Positions 24,707 to 34,830 of a stretch of 64,000 nucleotides of DNA are shown here, piece by piece. The position numbers were made by a program, and so were the translations under genes. Origin of the DNA: Liolophura sinensis (taxonomy: Eukaryota > Mollusca > Polyplacophora > Chitonida > Chitonidae); NCBI RefSeq assembly GCF_032854445.1, contig NC_088295.1, positions 93,305,805-93,369,804 of the forward strand, in the 5' to 3' direction. The notes beneath the pieces were generated by a model. That model was not told where the DNA came from and did no database searches. It saw only the letters and a list, made by a program, of their open reading frames with translations. Position 1 is the stretch's first letter, and every line of letters begins with the position of its first letter.

Positions 24707-25642
24707 TTGTACTAACCATGTGCCATGGAAAAGTTATTATTGATGAATGATACAAAGCTGACTATAATCGACATGTGTGTCAGTCAGTCGTACGCTACAT
24801 CGACTATTATTTAAAAAGACTAAAAAGAATGTTTTAACTGTTTGGAAAACGTACGCCAAAATAGTCATTTCGTTCATGAAGAAAACGAAGAAATAGTCGG
24901 TTCTATGTTCTTATATGAAGAGTTTAATTTCGTTTGTGTAAATTTATGTTTCTGAAGTGTACAGACTTTGAATGAAGATATCGCTTATCATTATCTCCCT
25001 GTAAATTTTCTTCCAACGAATCACATGTTCACAGTCACATATTATGTGGATGTAAATTACCATCGTTTAATTCAAATATAAATGAGATGTGATGAGACCA
25101 TTTTCGTGGTGAAGATATCACTTAACATCATTATACACAAAAATTGGGTTGATGAAATCCACATGTTATTTAGCCCATGATGCTTCGCATAAAGGCTGTG
25201 CCTAATGTTCTCATTTATTAGGGGCAGTTTCAGACAATATTGGCCGCTGCGTCACTGCTCTCTTTGATCTCAGAATACACCTTAAACATATTTAAATATG
25301 GACCGAAAACTTGGCAGGGTATGTAACCTAGACCAGGAAGAGCTACAGACATGATAGAACAGGCCTGCCGAAGAGCCGACAGTGGGGATTTATAAATGTA
25401 AAACTCTTCCCAGGTGTAGACAGTGTTTTCAGTTTTGTACAAGTATTTGAAATAGTTTGTAGGTTATACAGCTTTTACATAGCGGTACATATTTAAGTTT
25501 CAGGGCGCGTTTGTGTATATTCTGTGATTAAAAATCAAACCATTCAAAAAGAAATGATTTTCCTTTACTTATTGTACGACCATGAACAAGGTTGTGTTTT
25601 TAATTTGGAGGATGTGATCTCATGTTTACGATCTGTTGACAG
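24707..25642. other. Intron 8 unique stretch
   Basis: AT-rich sequence with no family motif. The open frame that covers exon 9 (from 25524) is intronic before 25643. Confidence 0.5.
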
Positions 25643-25680
25643 AGCTGACCTATCACGCGGTGGAACTTCGGCGGAAGTGG
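25643..25680 (+). CDS. Exon 9: micro-exon of the reprolysin-like domain
   Basis: Only 38 bases. It was found by phase: exon 8 leaves two bases and exon 10 needs one, and this segment (acceptor TCTGTTGACAG, donor GTAAGC) supplies 1+36+1 bases. It encodes ADLSRGGTSAEV, giving LFT-K-ADLSR...EV-G-SSYLG. In relatives this position holds the variable loop between L-F-T-x-x-D-L and G-x-A/S-Y-x-G-T-V-C. The assignment rests on phase, splice sites and position. The exon is too short for motif proof. Confidence 0.7.
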
Positions 25681-25916
25681 GTAAGCGTCTTCTGCATACA
25701 TTAAGAGATCAGACGGTAAAATTCATTGAGTTGTGTAACGTGTTTTAACCAAAACAAACCAAAACCGAAAAATTCTTGATATCCGTTCAGGAGCTTTTTG
25801 ACCTTTTTTCTCCGACTGTAATTTGCATTTCTTATTGCTAAGTTTTATTTGTTAGAACATTTTTACCTGCTATGTGTCATTTTCAAAATATACTTCGATT
25901 TCCTTGCCATATTTAG
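25681..25916. other. Intron 9 (236 bases), no repeat
   Basis: A short unique-sequence intron. It contains no feature beyond the splice sites. Confidence 0.6.
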
Positions 25917-26022
25917 GTTCATCCTACTTAGGCACAGTGTGCACAGATTTTGGAGTGTCCGTATGTGAAGACTTCTTTGATTTTATCACTATCGTAATAG
26001 CTGCCCGAGAATTAGGACGTGG
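25917..26022 (+). CDS. Exon 10: reprolysin-like domain up to the altered zinc motif
   Basis: Two opening bases complete Gly, then SSYLGTVCTDFGVSVCEDFF and ITIVIAARELGRG. G-x-S-Y-L-G-T-V-C is a standard M12B segment. The position of the zinc motif (H-E-L-G-H in active enzymes) reads R-E-L-G-R: CGA at 26006-26008 and CGT at 26018-26020. The glutamate is kept. The donor at 26023 is GTAAGT; the last two bases GG join with A of exon 11 to give Gly. It contributes residues 349-383. Confidence 0.9.
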
Positions 26023-26119
26023 GTAAGTTGAACTGACTTAATGATCTGCTGTGTAAATAAAATGTTATATTCTGTGTCATCATGTCTTTTTAGACTTCAC
26101 AAACATGGAAATATGGAAG

Positions 26120-26274
26120 ATGTACTGATTCATATGGGTTCAGCGAATGTCTGTACAATGTACATGTCAAATTCATGCACATAACTAAAATGCACATGTA
26201 AAATATGTATTTATTTATTGGTAGTTCACGCCGTACTCCAGAATATTTAAATGTCAAATACATACACATAACTA
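26120..26274. repeat. Left remnant of the intron 10 32-bp array
   Basis: Diverged copies containing AATGTACATGTCAAAT and CATACACATAACTAC, interrupted by a SINE scrap. The array resumes at 27822 and again after 28205. Confidence 0.6.
26208..26249 (-). mobile_element. SINE tail scrap, minus strand
   Basis: TATTTATTTATTGGTAGTTC followed by ACGCCGTACTCCAGAATATT is the complement of the SINE 3' end. Confidence 0.6.
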
Positions 26275-27821
26275 CAGTGGCGGATTGACTATCACAATTC
26301 AAACTATGCGAGGGCCCAGGGGCCGCCTAGGCCCCGGAAACTCCAGGGTCCTAGACGGCTGGAGCTGCAACCTCGCACTCAAACAGTGACTAAACTTCTA
26401 TTGCCAAAAGGCAACTTTTATCACACCGTGCATGTGTTTTCTCTTGTGAAAAAAGTCAAGAAGTTCAGTGGACTTTTTGTAATTAAGGTTGTACTAAGTC
26501 AACTCAGCCTTTTTTTGTTCTTTTTTTGCAAATGGGTACAAATAATTAAAATTTAGGTGTGCAAGTGAGTAAACACTAGGTATCAACTGCGCAGATTAGG
26601 ATCGTCCGGAAAACATTGACTGCCGACTTGTGTTTCTACCAATGAATTGATTGGCTATTCCTTCCAGATCCAGCTCATAAGTATCGTCTCGGTGGACATG
26701 TCACACAACTGTGTTAATATTACAAACAATGTTACCCACCCTACGTAAATAGTCTATCATATATTGTGTTTCGTTTATTTATTTATTTTTTCAAAATAAT
26801 TGCTCGACTGTTTGCACTGTATGTGCAGTTAAAAGTAACGACTTATAATCTTGTTAATTTCATTAAATTCCTGTACAATGAACTTGTTTTAGCTTTGAAA
26901 TCTTTAACCTAAAATCTTATACTCATGCGTTCTGTAATAAACAGTTTTTCTGTGTACATCTGCCTAATCGTAGATTCTTTATCAATCTTAAAAATTGTTT
27001 AAATAATACTGAAATATTGAAATCATGTATCGCCTAGCGTCAGTTTTGAAATTGCTGCTTATGGCAAATAGAAATAAAATTCGTTATTTGGACTCTTCGC
27101 TTACTATTATTATATAGGCCTACTACTTTTTAAAGCATGCGGAATGACTTCATCTCCTGATCACATGTTGTTGTCACCTCCATATAACACGAAAAATGTC
27201 CGTTTGTAAATCAGATTAGTAAGTGTTTAATTCCTTGTCCCAACAACTTTATCTTTTTTTTTGAGAAATATTAAAGCGTATGTTCCAATTAATAAAGACG
27301 GCCGTCCGCGATTTTTCGTTTTTGCCTCAGATCCTTTATTTGATATTTAATTCAGTTGTGCCGTCTGCTACGATAGCTCAAGATCGGTTCTCATTTATTA
27401 CGTTTACGAAAACGATATTAGCGTTGCCATGAATGATTATCGTGATTGTAAGTACACAATAGGTCATGCACAAAAGTGCATAACTCAGTACTTGCAACCA
27501 GTGCATACGTACGCTGTGTACCACAAGGGCAAAGGAGGCGCACGCTGGCGATAAACGATTCTGCCAGAGTACATGAAAACTAAACAACATAAAAAAAATC
27601 GAAAAAGGACTGAATTTCGTAAGAAGTAGCGCAGATTAAAATTAAAAGTTTTGGTTTGTCTGAACCTGCGTTAAAGTTCTGTTTATTCACGTGATAAATA
27701 TTTTCTCCAGATCTCCACAAAGTCTAGCCAAAACAGTGTCTGTGTTGGGGTGGTCGGTGGTTTTTTTTTTTATCTTTTTTTCGTGGCCGTAGACAATGCT
27801 CCTCGTTGTCTACGGCCACGT
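26275..27821. other. Presumed insertion within the intron 10 array, type unknown
   Basis: The 32-bp array breaks off at about 26274 and resumes at about 27822. The intervening 1.5 kb begins CAGTGGCGGATTG, which resembles an hAT transposon end, but no matching opposite end was found. A perfect 15-bp inverted repeat lies at its right edge (27781-27819). No coding motif was recognised. Confidence 0.35.
27781..27819. repeat. Perfect 15-bp inverted repeat (hairpin)
   Basis: CGTGGCCGTAGACAA and its exact complement TTGTCTACGGCCACG are separated by about 9 bases. It follows a T-rich tract. Confidence 0.85.
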
Positions 27822-27884
27822 AAAATGTACATGTCAGATATATACTTGTAACTAGAATGTACGTGTCAAATACTTAAGAATTGC
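27822..27884. repeat. Isolated copies of the intron 10 32-bp repeat
   Basis: Two copies (ATGTACATGTCAGATATATA, CTTGTAACTAGAATGTACGT) stand between the 26275-27821 segment and the palindrome. Confidence 0.65.
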
Positions 27885-27990
27885 CTGTAATATGTTTTTA
27901 GGTTTATTAGGGTATAAACGAAAAAACCACTGTGCATAGTTTGTACAGCGATCTTTTCGTTTATACCCCAATAAACCTAAAATATTACAG
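27885..27990. mobile_element. 106-bp palindromic MITE-like element
   Basis: The left arm (CTGTAATATG, then GGTTTATTAGGGTATAAACG) and the complement of the right arm (CTGTAATATT, then GGTTTATTGGGGTATAAACG) match over about 37 bases, with about 30 bases between. It sits inside the 32-bp array. A clear target-site duplication was not found, so it may be a foldback element or a simple inverted repeat. Confidence 0.6.
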
Positions 27991-28204
27991 TCAATACTAA
28001 TAATTTAATTTAAAGAATAAAACGATGTTATCTAATGTTTTAGTTTCATTCCAAACTGTGACAAATGTTAATAGATTGATTTATGAATGAGATTCTTTGG
28101 GCCAATGAAATTGGTGATCGGTTTACTGAAGTTTAAATGCAAAAAAATTTGATCAATCGGATTGCGCCAAACAAGCGTAAATTCGGAAAAATTAAATTAT
28201 ATGC

Positions 28205-29140
28205 TAATAGCTACAAGGTTCATGTCTAATAACTACAATGTTCATGTCAACTTCATGTCATCTATATTCTTCTAACTACATGTCAAATACCAATAGGTAA
28301 CTACAATGTACATGCCATATACATACTTGTAACTATAATGTACTTGCCAAAAACATACTTGTAACTACAATGCACACGTGAAGTACATACTTGTAGGTAC
28401 ATTGCACACGTGAATTACATACATGTAACTACAATATATACGTCAAATACGTACTTGTAGCTACAATGTACATGTGAAATATATACTTTTAACGGCAATG
28501 AACACGTCAGATACTTACTTGTAGATACAATGTACATCTGAAATATATACTTTTGACTACAGTGTACACGGCAAATGCATACTTGTAACTACACTGTACA
28601 CGTCAAATGCATACATGTAACTACAATGTACACGTCAAATAGCGTACTTGTAGCCACATTGCACCGGTCAAATACATATTTGTAGCCACAATGTACATGT
28701 CAAATATATACTTTTTACGACAATGTACATGTCAAGTACGTACTTGTAACAAAAATGTACACGTCAAATACATAGTAGTAGCTGCCATGCACATGCCAAG
28801 TATATATTTTTAACAACAATGTACATATCAAATACGTACTTGTAAGTACAATACACATGTCAAATACATACTTGTAACTACAATGTACACGTCAAATACA
28901 TACTTGTAACTACAATGTACACGTCACGTACGTACTTGTTGCTACAATGCTGACGTCAGATACATACGTGTAAAACGCACACGTCAAATACATACTTGCA
29001 TCTACAATGTACACGTCAAGTACGTACTTGTAACTACAATGCACACGTCAAATACATACTTGTAACTACACTGTACACGTCAAATACATACTTATAGCTA
29101 CAATGTACACCTCAAATAGTAACTTATATCCACAATGTAG
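28205..29140. repeat. Intron 10 minisatellite, 32 bp unit, about 28 copies
   Basis: The unit is close to AACTACAATGTACACGTC then AAATACATACTTGT. One copy at about 28846 reads CTTGTAAGTACAAT, nearly the same as the donor of exon 11 (TTGTAAGTACAATAG) further right. Confidence 0.93.
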
Positions 29141-29246
29141 ATGTGCTATACATTCTTCTAAATACGAAGGTTTTTTATTTAAAGCTTTTTCCCAATAACT
29201 GCTCAATAAATATCTTTAAATTGTTTAATCTGATGTTTAATTTCAG

Positions 29247-29396
29247 ACTGGGGGCTAATTATGACGGAGTGGATATTCTGTGCGACCCTGAAGACAAATT
29301 CATCATGGCGCCGGTGAGCGCTCCTTCTAATGACGTCAACCCTTGGCATTTTTCCAACTGCTCATTGGATGACTTTAGAGACAAAATGGCTGCATT
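29247..29396 (+). CDS. Exon 11: reprolysin-like domain, third zinc position and Met-turn
   Basis: The acceptor TAATTTCAG ends at 29246. LGANYDGVDILC continues the zinc motif: the third ligand (His in active enzymes) is Tyr, TAT at 29260-29262. The Met-turn FIMAP (Met about residue 404) and the WHFSNCSLDDFRDKM segment that ends M12B domains are intact. The donor at 29397 is GTAAGT and leaves TT, completed to Leu by exon 12. It contributes residues 384-433. The upstream part of the open frame (from 29143) is intronic. Confidence 0.92.
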
Positions 29397-29639
29397 GTAA
29401 GTACAATAGTGTACAGTTACAGGTATTGTCGTGTGCAATTGATACAAACCAAAAGTAACAGGTGAAATATAAGAGTCAGTGTAGACAATAGTATTAATAT
29501 ACTTCCTGTAGATGTCCCTGTCTCTTCATAGTTATAGACACGGCACATACATGACCATACATGCGATTTAATAACTGTATGTGTTTAAACCTTCTCCCCA
29601 CGCTGTTTATTGGACTTTAATTGATCACATATACTGACC

Positions 29640-29957
29640 AAGTATCAAAAAGTGTGTGCTGTCCACAAGTGCGTACAGTCCACAAGTGTATGCCGTCCAC
29701 AAGTGTGTGCAGTCCACATGTGTGTGCAGTCCACAAGTGTGTGCCGTCAACAAGTGTGTGCTGTCCACAAGTGCGTACAGTCCACAAGTGCGTGCTGTCC
29801 ACAAGTGTGTGCAGTCCACAAGTGCGTGCTGTCCACAAGTGTGTGCAGTCCACTAGTGTGTGCCATCCACAAGTGTGTGCTGTCCGCAAATGTGTGCAGC
29901 CTACAAGTGTGTGCCATCCACAAGTGTGTGCAGTCCATAAGGGTGTGCTGTGACGAG
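29640..29957. repeat. Intron 11 tandem repeat, 17 bp unit, about 18 copies
   Basis: The unit is close to CACAAGTGTGTGCAGTC. It is open in many frames on both strands because 17 is not a multiple of 3, giving several false ORFs. Confidence 0.93.
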
Positions 29958-30256
29958 TGCGCACTGAATCCCTAGAGCTGGATTTACCAGTGATTGACGG
30001 ATGCTGAAAATTGACACCACAAACCTACGTTACTACGCTTTTTAACGACCTCAGTATCCATCTGCAAGAAGCAGCTTGCACAAGAGACATTTTAACATGA
30101 CAGATAAATTATAATATTCCAGGGATGTCATTGTTCACTGTGAAACGGAACAACGGTTTCGTCTATAACCCAGCAAACGCGAATTTTTAATATCTAGCCA
30201 TGGGTAAGGCCAAAATTAGCATTAGGGTCTCAGTTTAATATTTCTGCTGTTTTCAG

Positions 30257-30401
30257 GGGGATAGAAAGCTGCTTGTTGTCTGATGACACGGTAGTGGATG
30301 CCTCAGAATTTGAGCCGTTGCTGAGTATCTCACCTGGCCAAGTATACACTCTGGATGAACAGTGCCAGCTGTCATTGGGTGAAACATCTTACTTCTGCCG
30401 A
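30257..30401 (+). CDS. Exon 12: end of reprolysin domain and start of cysteine-rich segment
   Basis: The acceptor GTTTTCAG ends at 30256. The first base completes Leu, giving MAAL-G-IESCLLSDD. The exon ends YTLDEQCQLSLGETSYFCR, which corresponds to the L-D-x-Q-C-x-L-x-F-G segment that opens the disintegrin-like domain of ADAMTS proteins. The donor at 30402 is GTAAGT, phase 0. It contributes residues 434-482. Confidence 0.9.
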
Positions 30402-30507
30402 GTAAGTGACGTACTATTTTTTCCCTTGTAATCAGGAATAGATTTAAACAATAACAAAAAATAATGGACATTGCGTGTATCAATCTGAGAATTTTTTTTC
30501 AACGGTA

Positions 30508-30690
30508 TTTTATACCCATGTCACTGCTAGTAACTACTCATGTCACGGCTAGTAACTACTCATGTCTCGGCTAGTAACTACTCAAGACACTGTTAGTAAC
30601 TACTCGTAACTACTCCATAATTCCTTCAGCTGATGGTATTTTATTTCACTGCTAGTAACTACTCATGTCTATAATTTCTTTGGCTGATGT
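30508..30690. repeat. Intron 12 short tandem repeat, about 22 bp unit
   Basis: About six imperfect copies containing CTAGTAACTACTCATGTC. Confidence 0.8.
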
Positions 30691-31305
30691 TAAACAAAAC
30701 TAATCATCAAGCAAAGAAAATACCTGTATCAGTAATCGTGTGTATACATCCTCAGAAAGGACAGAAGCATATGGAGTATTAACAAAGAAAAAGCTTCAAG
30801 AACATTTTCATTTCTCCAACGTCCCTTTGGATACTGTTACCTAGGCTGGCCGTTGTTGATGAATCACAATCGTGGTTAGCTAGTCGAGGCTATAATATGG
30901 CAATACGTAGCTGTGTATACATAGCTGTGTAGGCGTCATTTGACTCCTAAATCCCCTAAGGAATTAAATGCATCTTCGCCTTCGCTTTTTCCCCACTGAA
31001 TAGAAGTTAAGACTGCTCCTGACAACGCTGCCATACTTGACTCGTCCTACTTTTACTACTGCTTTCATTGGGTCGATCATGCCCTTACGAGTCGCCGATT
31101 GCGGAGATCCGTGAGATGTGATGATTCCCTGCATGCTTCTAGTCGGCAACATGTTATACTTCTGATGTGTTTCACTTACATATCCCCATCGCAGTTGTTG
31201 CAATGTTTAGTCTTAGGGGAGAAAGTGAAGCTGGGGTGAACAAGGCAGTGTGACCCTGATAATTTAATAAGTGAGGTGAACTAGTTTTATTCTTCATTTA
31301 CCAAG
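30691..31305. other. Intron 12 remainder, no recognised feature
   Basis: Unique sequence. A minus-strand 79-codon open frame at 30964-31203 has no family motif. Confidence 0.5.
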
Positions 31306-31425
31306 GCGTTTTACCAGCCAGATCAATACGGAGAGGCTTGTGCTGGAGCACTTTGCTCTATTCCCGGTTCTCAAAGCTGCACTGCTATTCTGCCAGGTCA
31401 AGAAACACCGTGTGGAGACAAAGAG
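31306..31425 (+). CDS. Exon 13: ADAMTS-like cysteine-rich segment
   Basis: Forty codons, phase 0 at both ends (acceptor TTTACCAAG, donor GTAAGC). The protein AFYQPDQYGEACAGALCSI and CTAILPGQETPCGDKE fits the ADAMTS pattern C-x-x-L-x-C...C...G-x-x-C-G-x-x-x-W-C, where the last Trp-Cys comes from exon 14. It contributes residues 483-522. Confidence 0.88.
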
Positions 31426-31700
31426 GTAAGCCTTAATTAACATTTCCAAACAGTACTGACATTCTGTCTGATTGTTGTGGGAGATAAAGACGTAAATTCG
31501 AACACTCTCAGACATCTATGCGATCGTCGTCACAGCGTGTTAAGCGTCTTTGCAATGCACACACAGTAATATGATAGTCTTTACAGGTCCATGTTAGGTG
31601 ACACCATGTAATAGTATGTTCAGATTCTTTGCAAGCAAATGAAGCTTCTGTACATAGACATCAATACAAAATTCCTGTTAAACTGCCGATTGTTTTTCAG

Positions 31701-31752
31701 TGGTGCATCGACGGACTGTGTGTATCAGATGATAACGCTACCTCTGTATCAG
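31701..31752 (+). CDS. Exon 14: end of ADAMTS-like cysteine-rich segment
   Basis: The acceptor GTTTTTCAG ends at 31700. WCIDGLCVSDDNATSVS completes the W-C-x-x-G-x-C motif begun in exon 13. N-A-T is a possible N-glycosylation site. The donor at 31753 is GTAAGG and leaves phase 1, the phase shared by all three PLAC exons that follow. Longer open frames over this exon (31629-31922) are intronic beyond the splice sites. Confidence 0.85.
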
Positions 31753-31884
31753 GTAAGGTGGGCATTCGCTCTCGTGGGACTTCCTGGCCGGGTGGTGAAC
31801 ATAACTCAAGGACCATTGTGGTTGCTTTGAGCGCAAGCCCTCCCTGCCCGCATGGGGGAAGCAAGTTACAGATGATCTTAGGTT

Positions 31885-31960
31885 TCTGCCAGGTTTCTTA
31901 TGACCATAATGCCGTCGTATAAATGAAATTTTTCTAAGTAGGCGTAAACCAGCAAATAAA
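31885..31960 (+). mobile_element. Diverged SINE 3' end
   Basis: GACCATAATGCCGTCGTATA then AATGAAATTTTTCTAAGTAG and an AAATAAAA tail match the SINE 3' region with changes. The upstream head is not recognisable. Confidence 0.55.
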
Positions 31961-32024
31961 ATATAGTGACTAAATACAAGTTTGCATGGTGTTCATATCA
32001 CCGTGACAACGAGGCGATGGTGAC

Positions 32025-32069
32025 GTGTTTTTTACACCGTACTCGAGAATATTGTATATATACGACGGT
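32025..32069 (-). mobile_element. SINE 3' scrap, minus strand
   Basis: TTTTTACACCGTACTCGAGA and TATACGACGG are the complement of the SINE 3' region. Confidence 0.5.
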
Positions 32070-32680
32070 TCAGTCTGTGTGTCTTTTGCATACCAGCCGC
32101 CGGCCGAAATGTGCGTCCCCAAGTCAATAATCACGAGGCCGATTCCCAAAACCCAATCATCAAAGAGCTAGGTAATTATTTAAAGTACAAAATTAATGGA
32201 CGATTACGGCTTGACGCCCCATGGGCAAATATGGAGCCATTTCAAGGCGAAGGTACAGATTTGGACGGAACCATGCAAAGACGAGCTTTCGACAGTTTTC
32301 AAGGAATGTTGACACAAGACAGACATCGGAGGTGGATGCCCCAGTATCCGCTGTTCCAAGGGACTGGGTGACAACAAGCAGTTGGCAATGCTCATTATGG
32401 CCGTTTGGTGGTCTCCCTTGTGCCTCGTGCAATACCGAGTCCGTTCTATACTGTGAAATCGGTTCTTCACATTTGGTAAAGATCGTCTGTTACTGGTTAA
32501 ACGCTGGTGGTTTACGATATGCACCAGCTACAGAACTAAACTGGAGTACAAACTTAAACCCCATTCGTTAAATAAATGAACGAATAGGTAACGTCCAAAA
32601 AGTGTACCATTTCGCAACAGTGCATAGGTATTCCAATTACTACTACGCACTACATTTGACAGACCTATAACAGTTTCCCT
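32070..32680. other. Intron 14 stretch, unrecognised
   Basis: Contains overlapping open frames of 80-116 codons on both strands (for example 32221-32571) with slightly higher GC than the surroundings. No domain was recognised; it could be an old mobile-element segment. Confidence 0.35.
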
Positions 32681-32803
32681 AGCTCATACTGGCTTCCTCT
32701 CCGCCCGTAACTGGGAAGGTCCTACTAGCAACCTGCGGATGGTTATGGTTGTCGGTTTCCTCCCACCATAATGCTGGCCGTCGACGTATCAGTGAAATAC
32801 TTG
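32681..32803 (+). mobile_element. SINE middle fragment, plus strand
   Basis: AGCTCATACTGGCTTCCTCT, then GCAACCTGCGGATGG and CACCATAATGCTGGCCG match the SINE body. Head and tail are missing. Confidence 0.7.
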
Positions 32804-33092
32804 GTCTTATATTTAATGACCCTTTAGCCATAAATTTGAAATTTGATTTGGATGTGTCCCTAAATATGGAATTTTTTACCTGTATCAATGGCAGCTGATA
32901 ACTGCCTCTCTCTTACCTGTAACCAGCTGCTTTGCTTCTTCGACATTCCTTTAGGAACTGTTTAGATTATTCAGCACGAACGTCCTTTCATGGCCAACAA
33001 ACGGCATCCAAATGATTATCTATTAATTATTGTTTTACGGGTGGCGGAAACCAGAGTGCCCACCGACCCTTTGGTAAGCTACTGACCAAATT

Positions 33093-33213
33093 TCCCACAT
33101 GAACGTGTTATACAGATATGCACACCGTATTGGTGGAAACACGTACGCTCATTCCCCACATGTACATGTTATACAGATATGCACGCCATATTGGTGGAAA
33201 CACGTACGCTCAT
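33093..33213. repeat. Direct repeat, about 66 bp, two copies
   Basis: Two copies containing CATGTTATACAGATATGCAC and TATTGGTGGAAACACGTACG. Confidence 0.8.
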
Positions 33214-33231
33214 GTGTAGCAAATGTGTAAC

Positions 33232-33750
33232 ATCCATACATAATGATTTTACCTTATCAGTACGACTCTATGTATGCACCCTCTCATGCTTTTCGCCCTA
33301 CCAGTACGATACTATGTGTACATGCTCCCATGTTTTCCACCCTACCAGTACGATACTAAGTGTACATCATCTCATATTCTCTACCCTACCAGTACGATAC
33401 TATGTGTCCCTCCTCTCATGTTTTCCACCCTACCAGTACGATACCACGTGTACATGCTCCCATGTTTTCCAACCTACCAGTACGATACTAAGTGTACATC
33501 CTCTCATGTTCTCTACCCTACCAGTACGATGCTGTGTGTACATGCTCCCATGTTTTCTACCCTACCATTCTACCTACCAGTACCATACTATGTGTACATG
33601 CTCCCATGTTTTCCAACCCTACCAGTACGATACTATGTGTACATGCTCCCCGTGTTTTCCACCCTACCAGTACGATACTATGTGTACATGCTCCCATATT
33701 TTTCTACCCCACTAGTACGATACTATGTGTACATCCTCTCATGTTTTCAG
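33232..33750. repeat. Intron 14 minisatellite, 44 bp unit, about 12 copies, reaching the exon 15 acceptor
   Basis: The unit contains CCCTACCAGTACGATACTAT and GTGTACATGCTCCCATG. The last copy runs into the splice acceptor: TACGATACTATGTGTACATC and CTCTCATGTTTTCAG precede exon 15, where other copies read CATGTTTTCCA. Confidence 0.93.
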
Positions 33751-33897
33751 ATACCTGCCCGCACGGCGACCAGCCCAGAGGTATTATCGGCTCCTTCACC
33801 TGTGCTGATATCGCCAACCTCACCCTTCTTTGTTACGGTGATTTATACCGGTTGGCGTGCTGTGAAGCGTGTGAGTCTGTGTTTACAGGATTACCTG
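33751..33897 (+). CDS. Exon 15: PLAC-like module 1
   Basis: Phase 1 to phase 1. The first two bases complete Asp, then TCPHGDQPRGIIGSFTCADI and LLCYGDLYRLACCEACES. The six-cysteine pattern C-x2-G-D...C...C...C-C-x2-C fits the PLAC (protease and lacunin) domain found at the C-termini of ADAMTS proteins. The donor at 33898 reads GTAAGG, and its neighbourhood is repeated in the following array. It contributes residues 540-588. The symmetrical phase allows exon shuffling or duplication with exons 16 and 17. Confidence 0.82.
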
Positions 33898-34830
33898 GTA
33901 AGGCAGTAGTACACCTGGTAGAGCAATAATACAACTTGTATTGCACTATTACAACTGGTATTGCACTAGTACAACTGGTATTGTACTAGTGCATCTGGCG
34001 AGGCAAAGCAAACTGTAAACTTGGTATGGCACTAGCACATTTAGTAAGGCAGTATCACACTCGGCAAGGTGCTAGTACACTTGGTAAGACACTATAATAC
34101 GCCTGGAAAGATACTAGTACATACTATAAACTTGGTAAGCAACACAGACACTCGATAAGACCTTAGTGCACTTGTAAGGTAATCGTACACTTGGTAAGGC
34201 ACTAGTACGTTGGCTTAGGGAACAGTACATTTGGAAAGGCAACAGTACGCTGGTAAGACAGTAAAATACACATAGTAAGACACCAGTACACCTAGTAAGG
34301 CAATAGTTCACTTCATCTATAGGGCAATGGTGCACTTAATAGAGCAATAGTACACCTGGTAGGGCAATAATACACCTGGTAGGGCAATAGTACACCTGGT
34401 ATTGCAGTGCTACACCTGATAAACAATAGTACTTTTGGTAAGACACTATAGTACACTTGGTAAGACACTATAGTACACTTGGTAAGACACTAATAGACCT
34501 GGTAAAAGCCGAGGACACATGGTAAGGCGGTGGTACACTTGGTAAGGTAATACTACGCTTAGTAATGCAACAGTACACATGCTAAAGTACTAATACACCT
34601 GGTAGGGCAATGGAACACCTGGTAAGGCACTCAGTTATGCACTAGTACACTTGGTAAGATATTAGTACACTTGGTAAGACACTACTACAGTTAGTAAGTC
34701 ACTAGCACAATTGGTCAGACACTAAATTACACTTGATAAGACACTAGTACATACTGTAAGGGAAAAATACACCTGGTAAGACAATTGCACTCATGCCTGG
34801 CAAGATGCCAGTACACGTGGTACAGCATTG
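33888..34830. repeat. Intron 15 minisatellite, about 20-21 bp unit, starting at the exon 15 donor
   Basis: About 45 degenerate copies close to ACACCTGGTAAGGCACTAGT. The first copy is the exon-intron junction itself: the exon ends TTACCTG and the intron opens GTAAGGCAGTAGTAC. Confidence 0.9.

Noticed and set aside
26274-26300. hAT transposon terminus CAGTGGCGGATTG
   Set aside because: No matching inverted end or 8-bp duplication was found nearby, so it is not called as an element on its own.
29617-29975. Cys/His-rich ORFs on both strands
   Set aside because: 17-bp array; open in several frames on both strands, as expected from composition.
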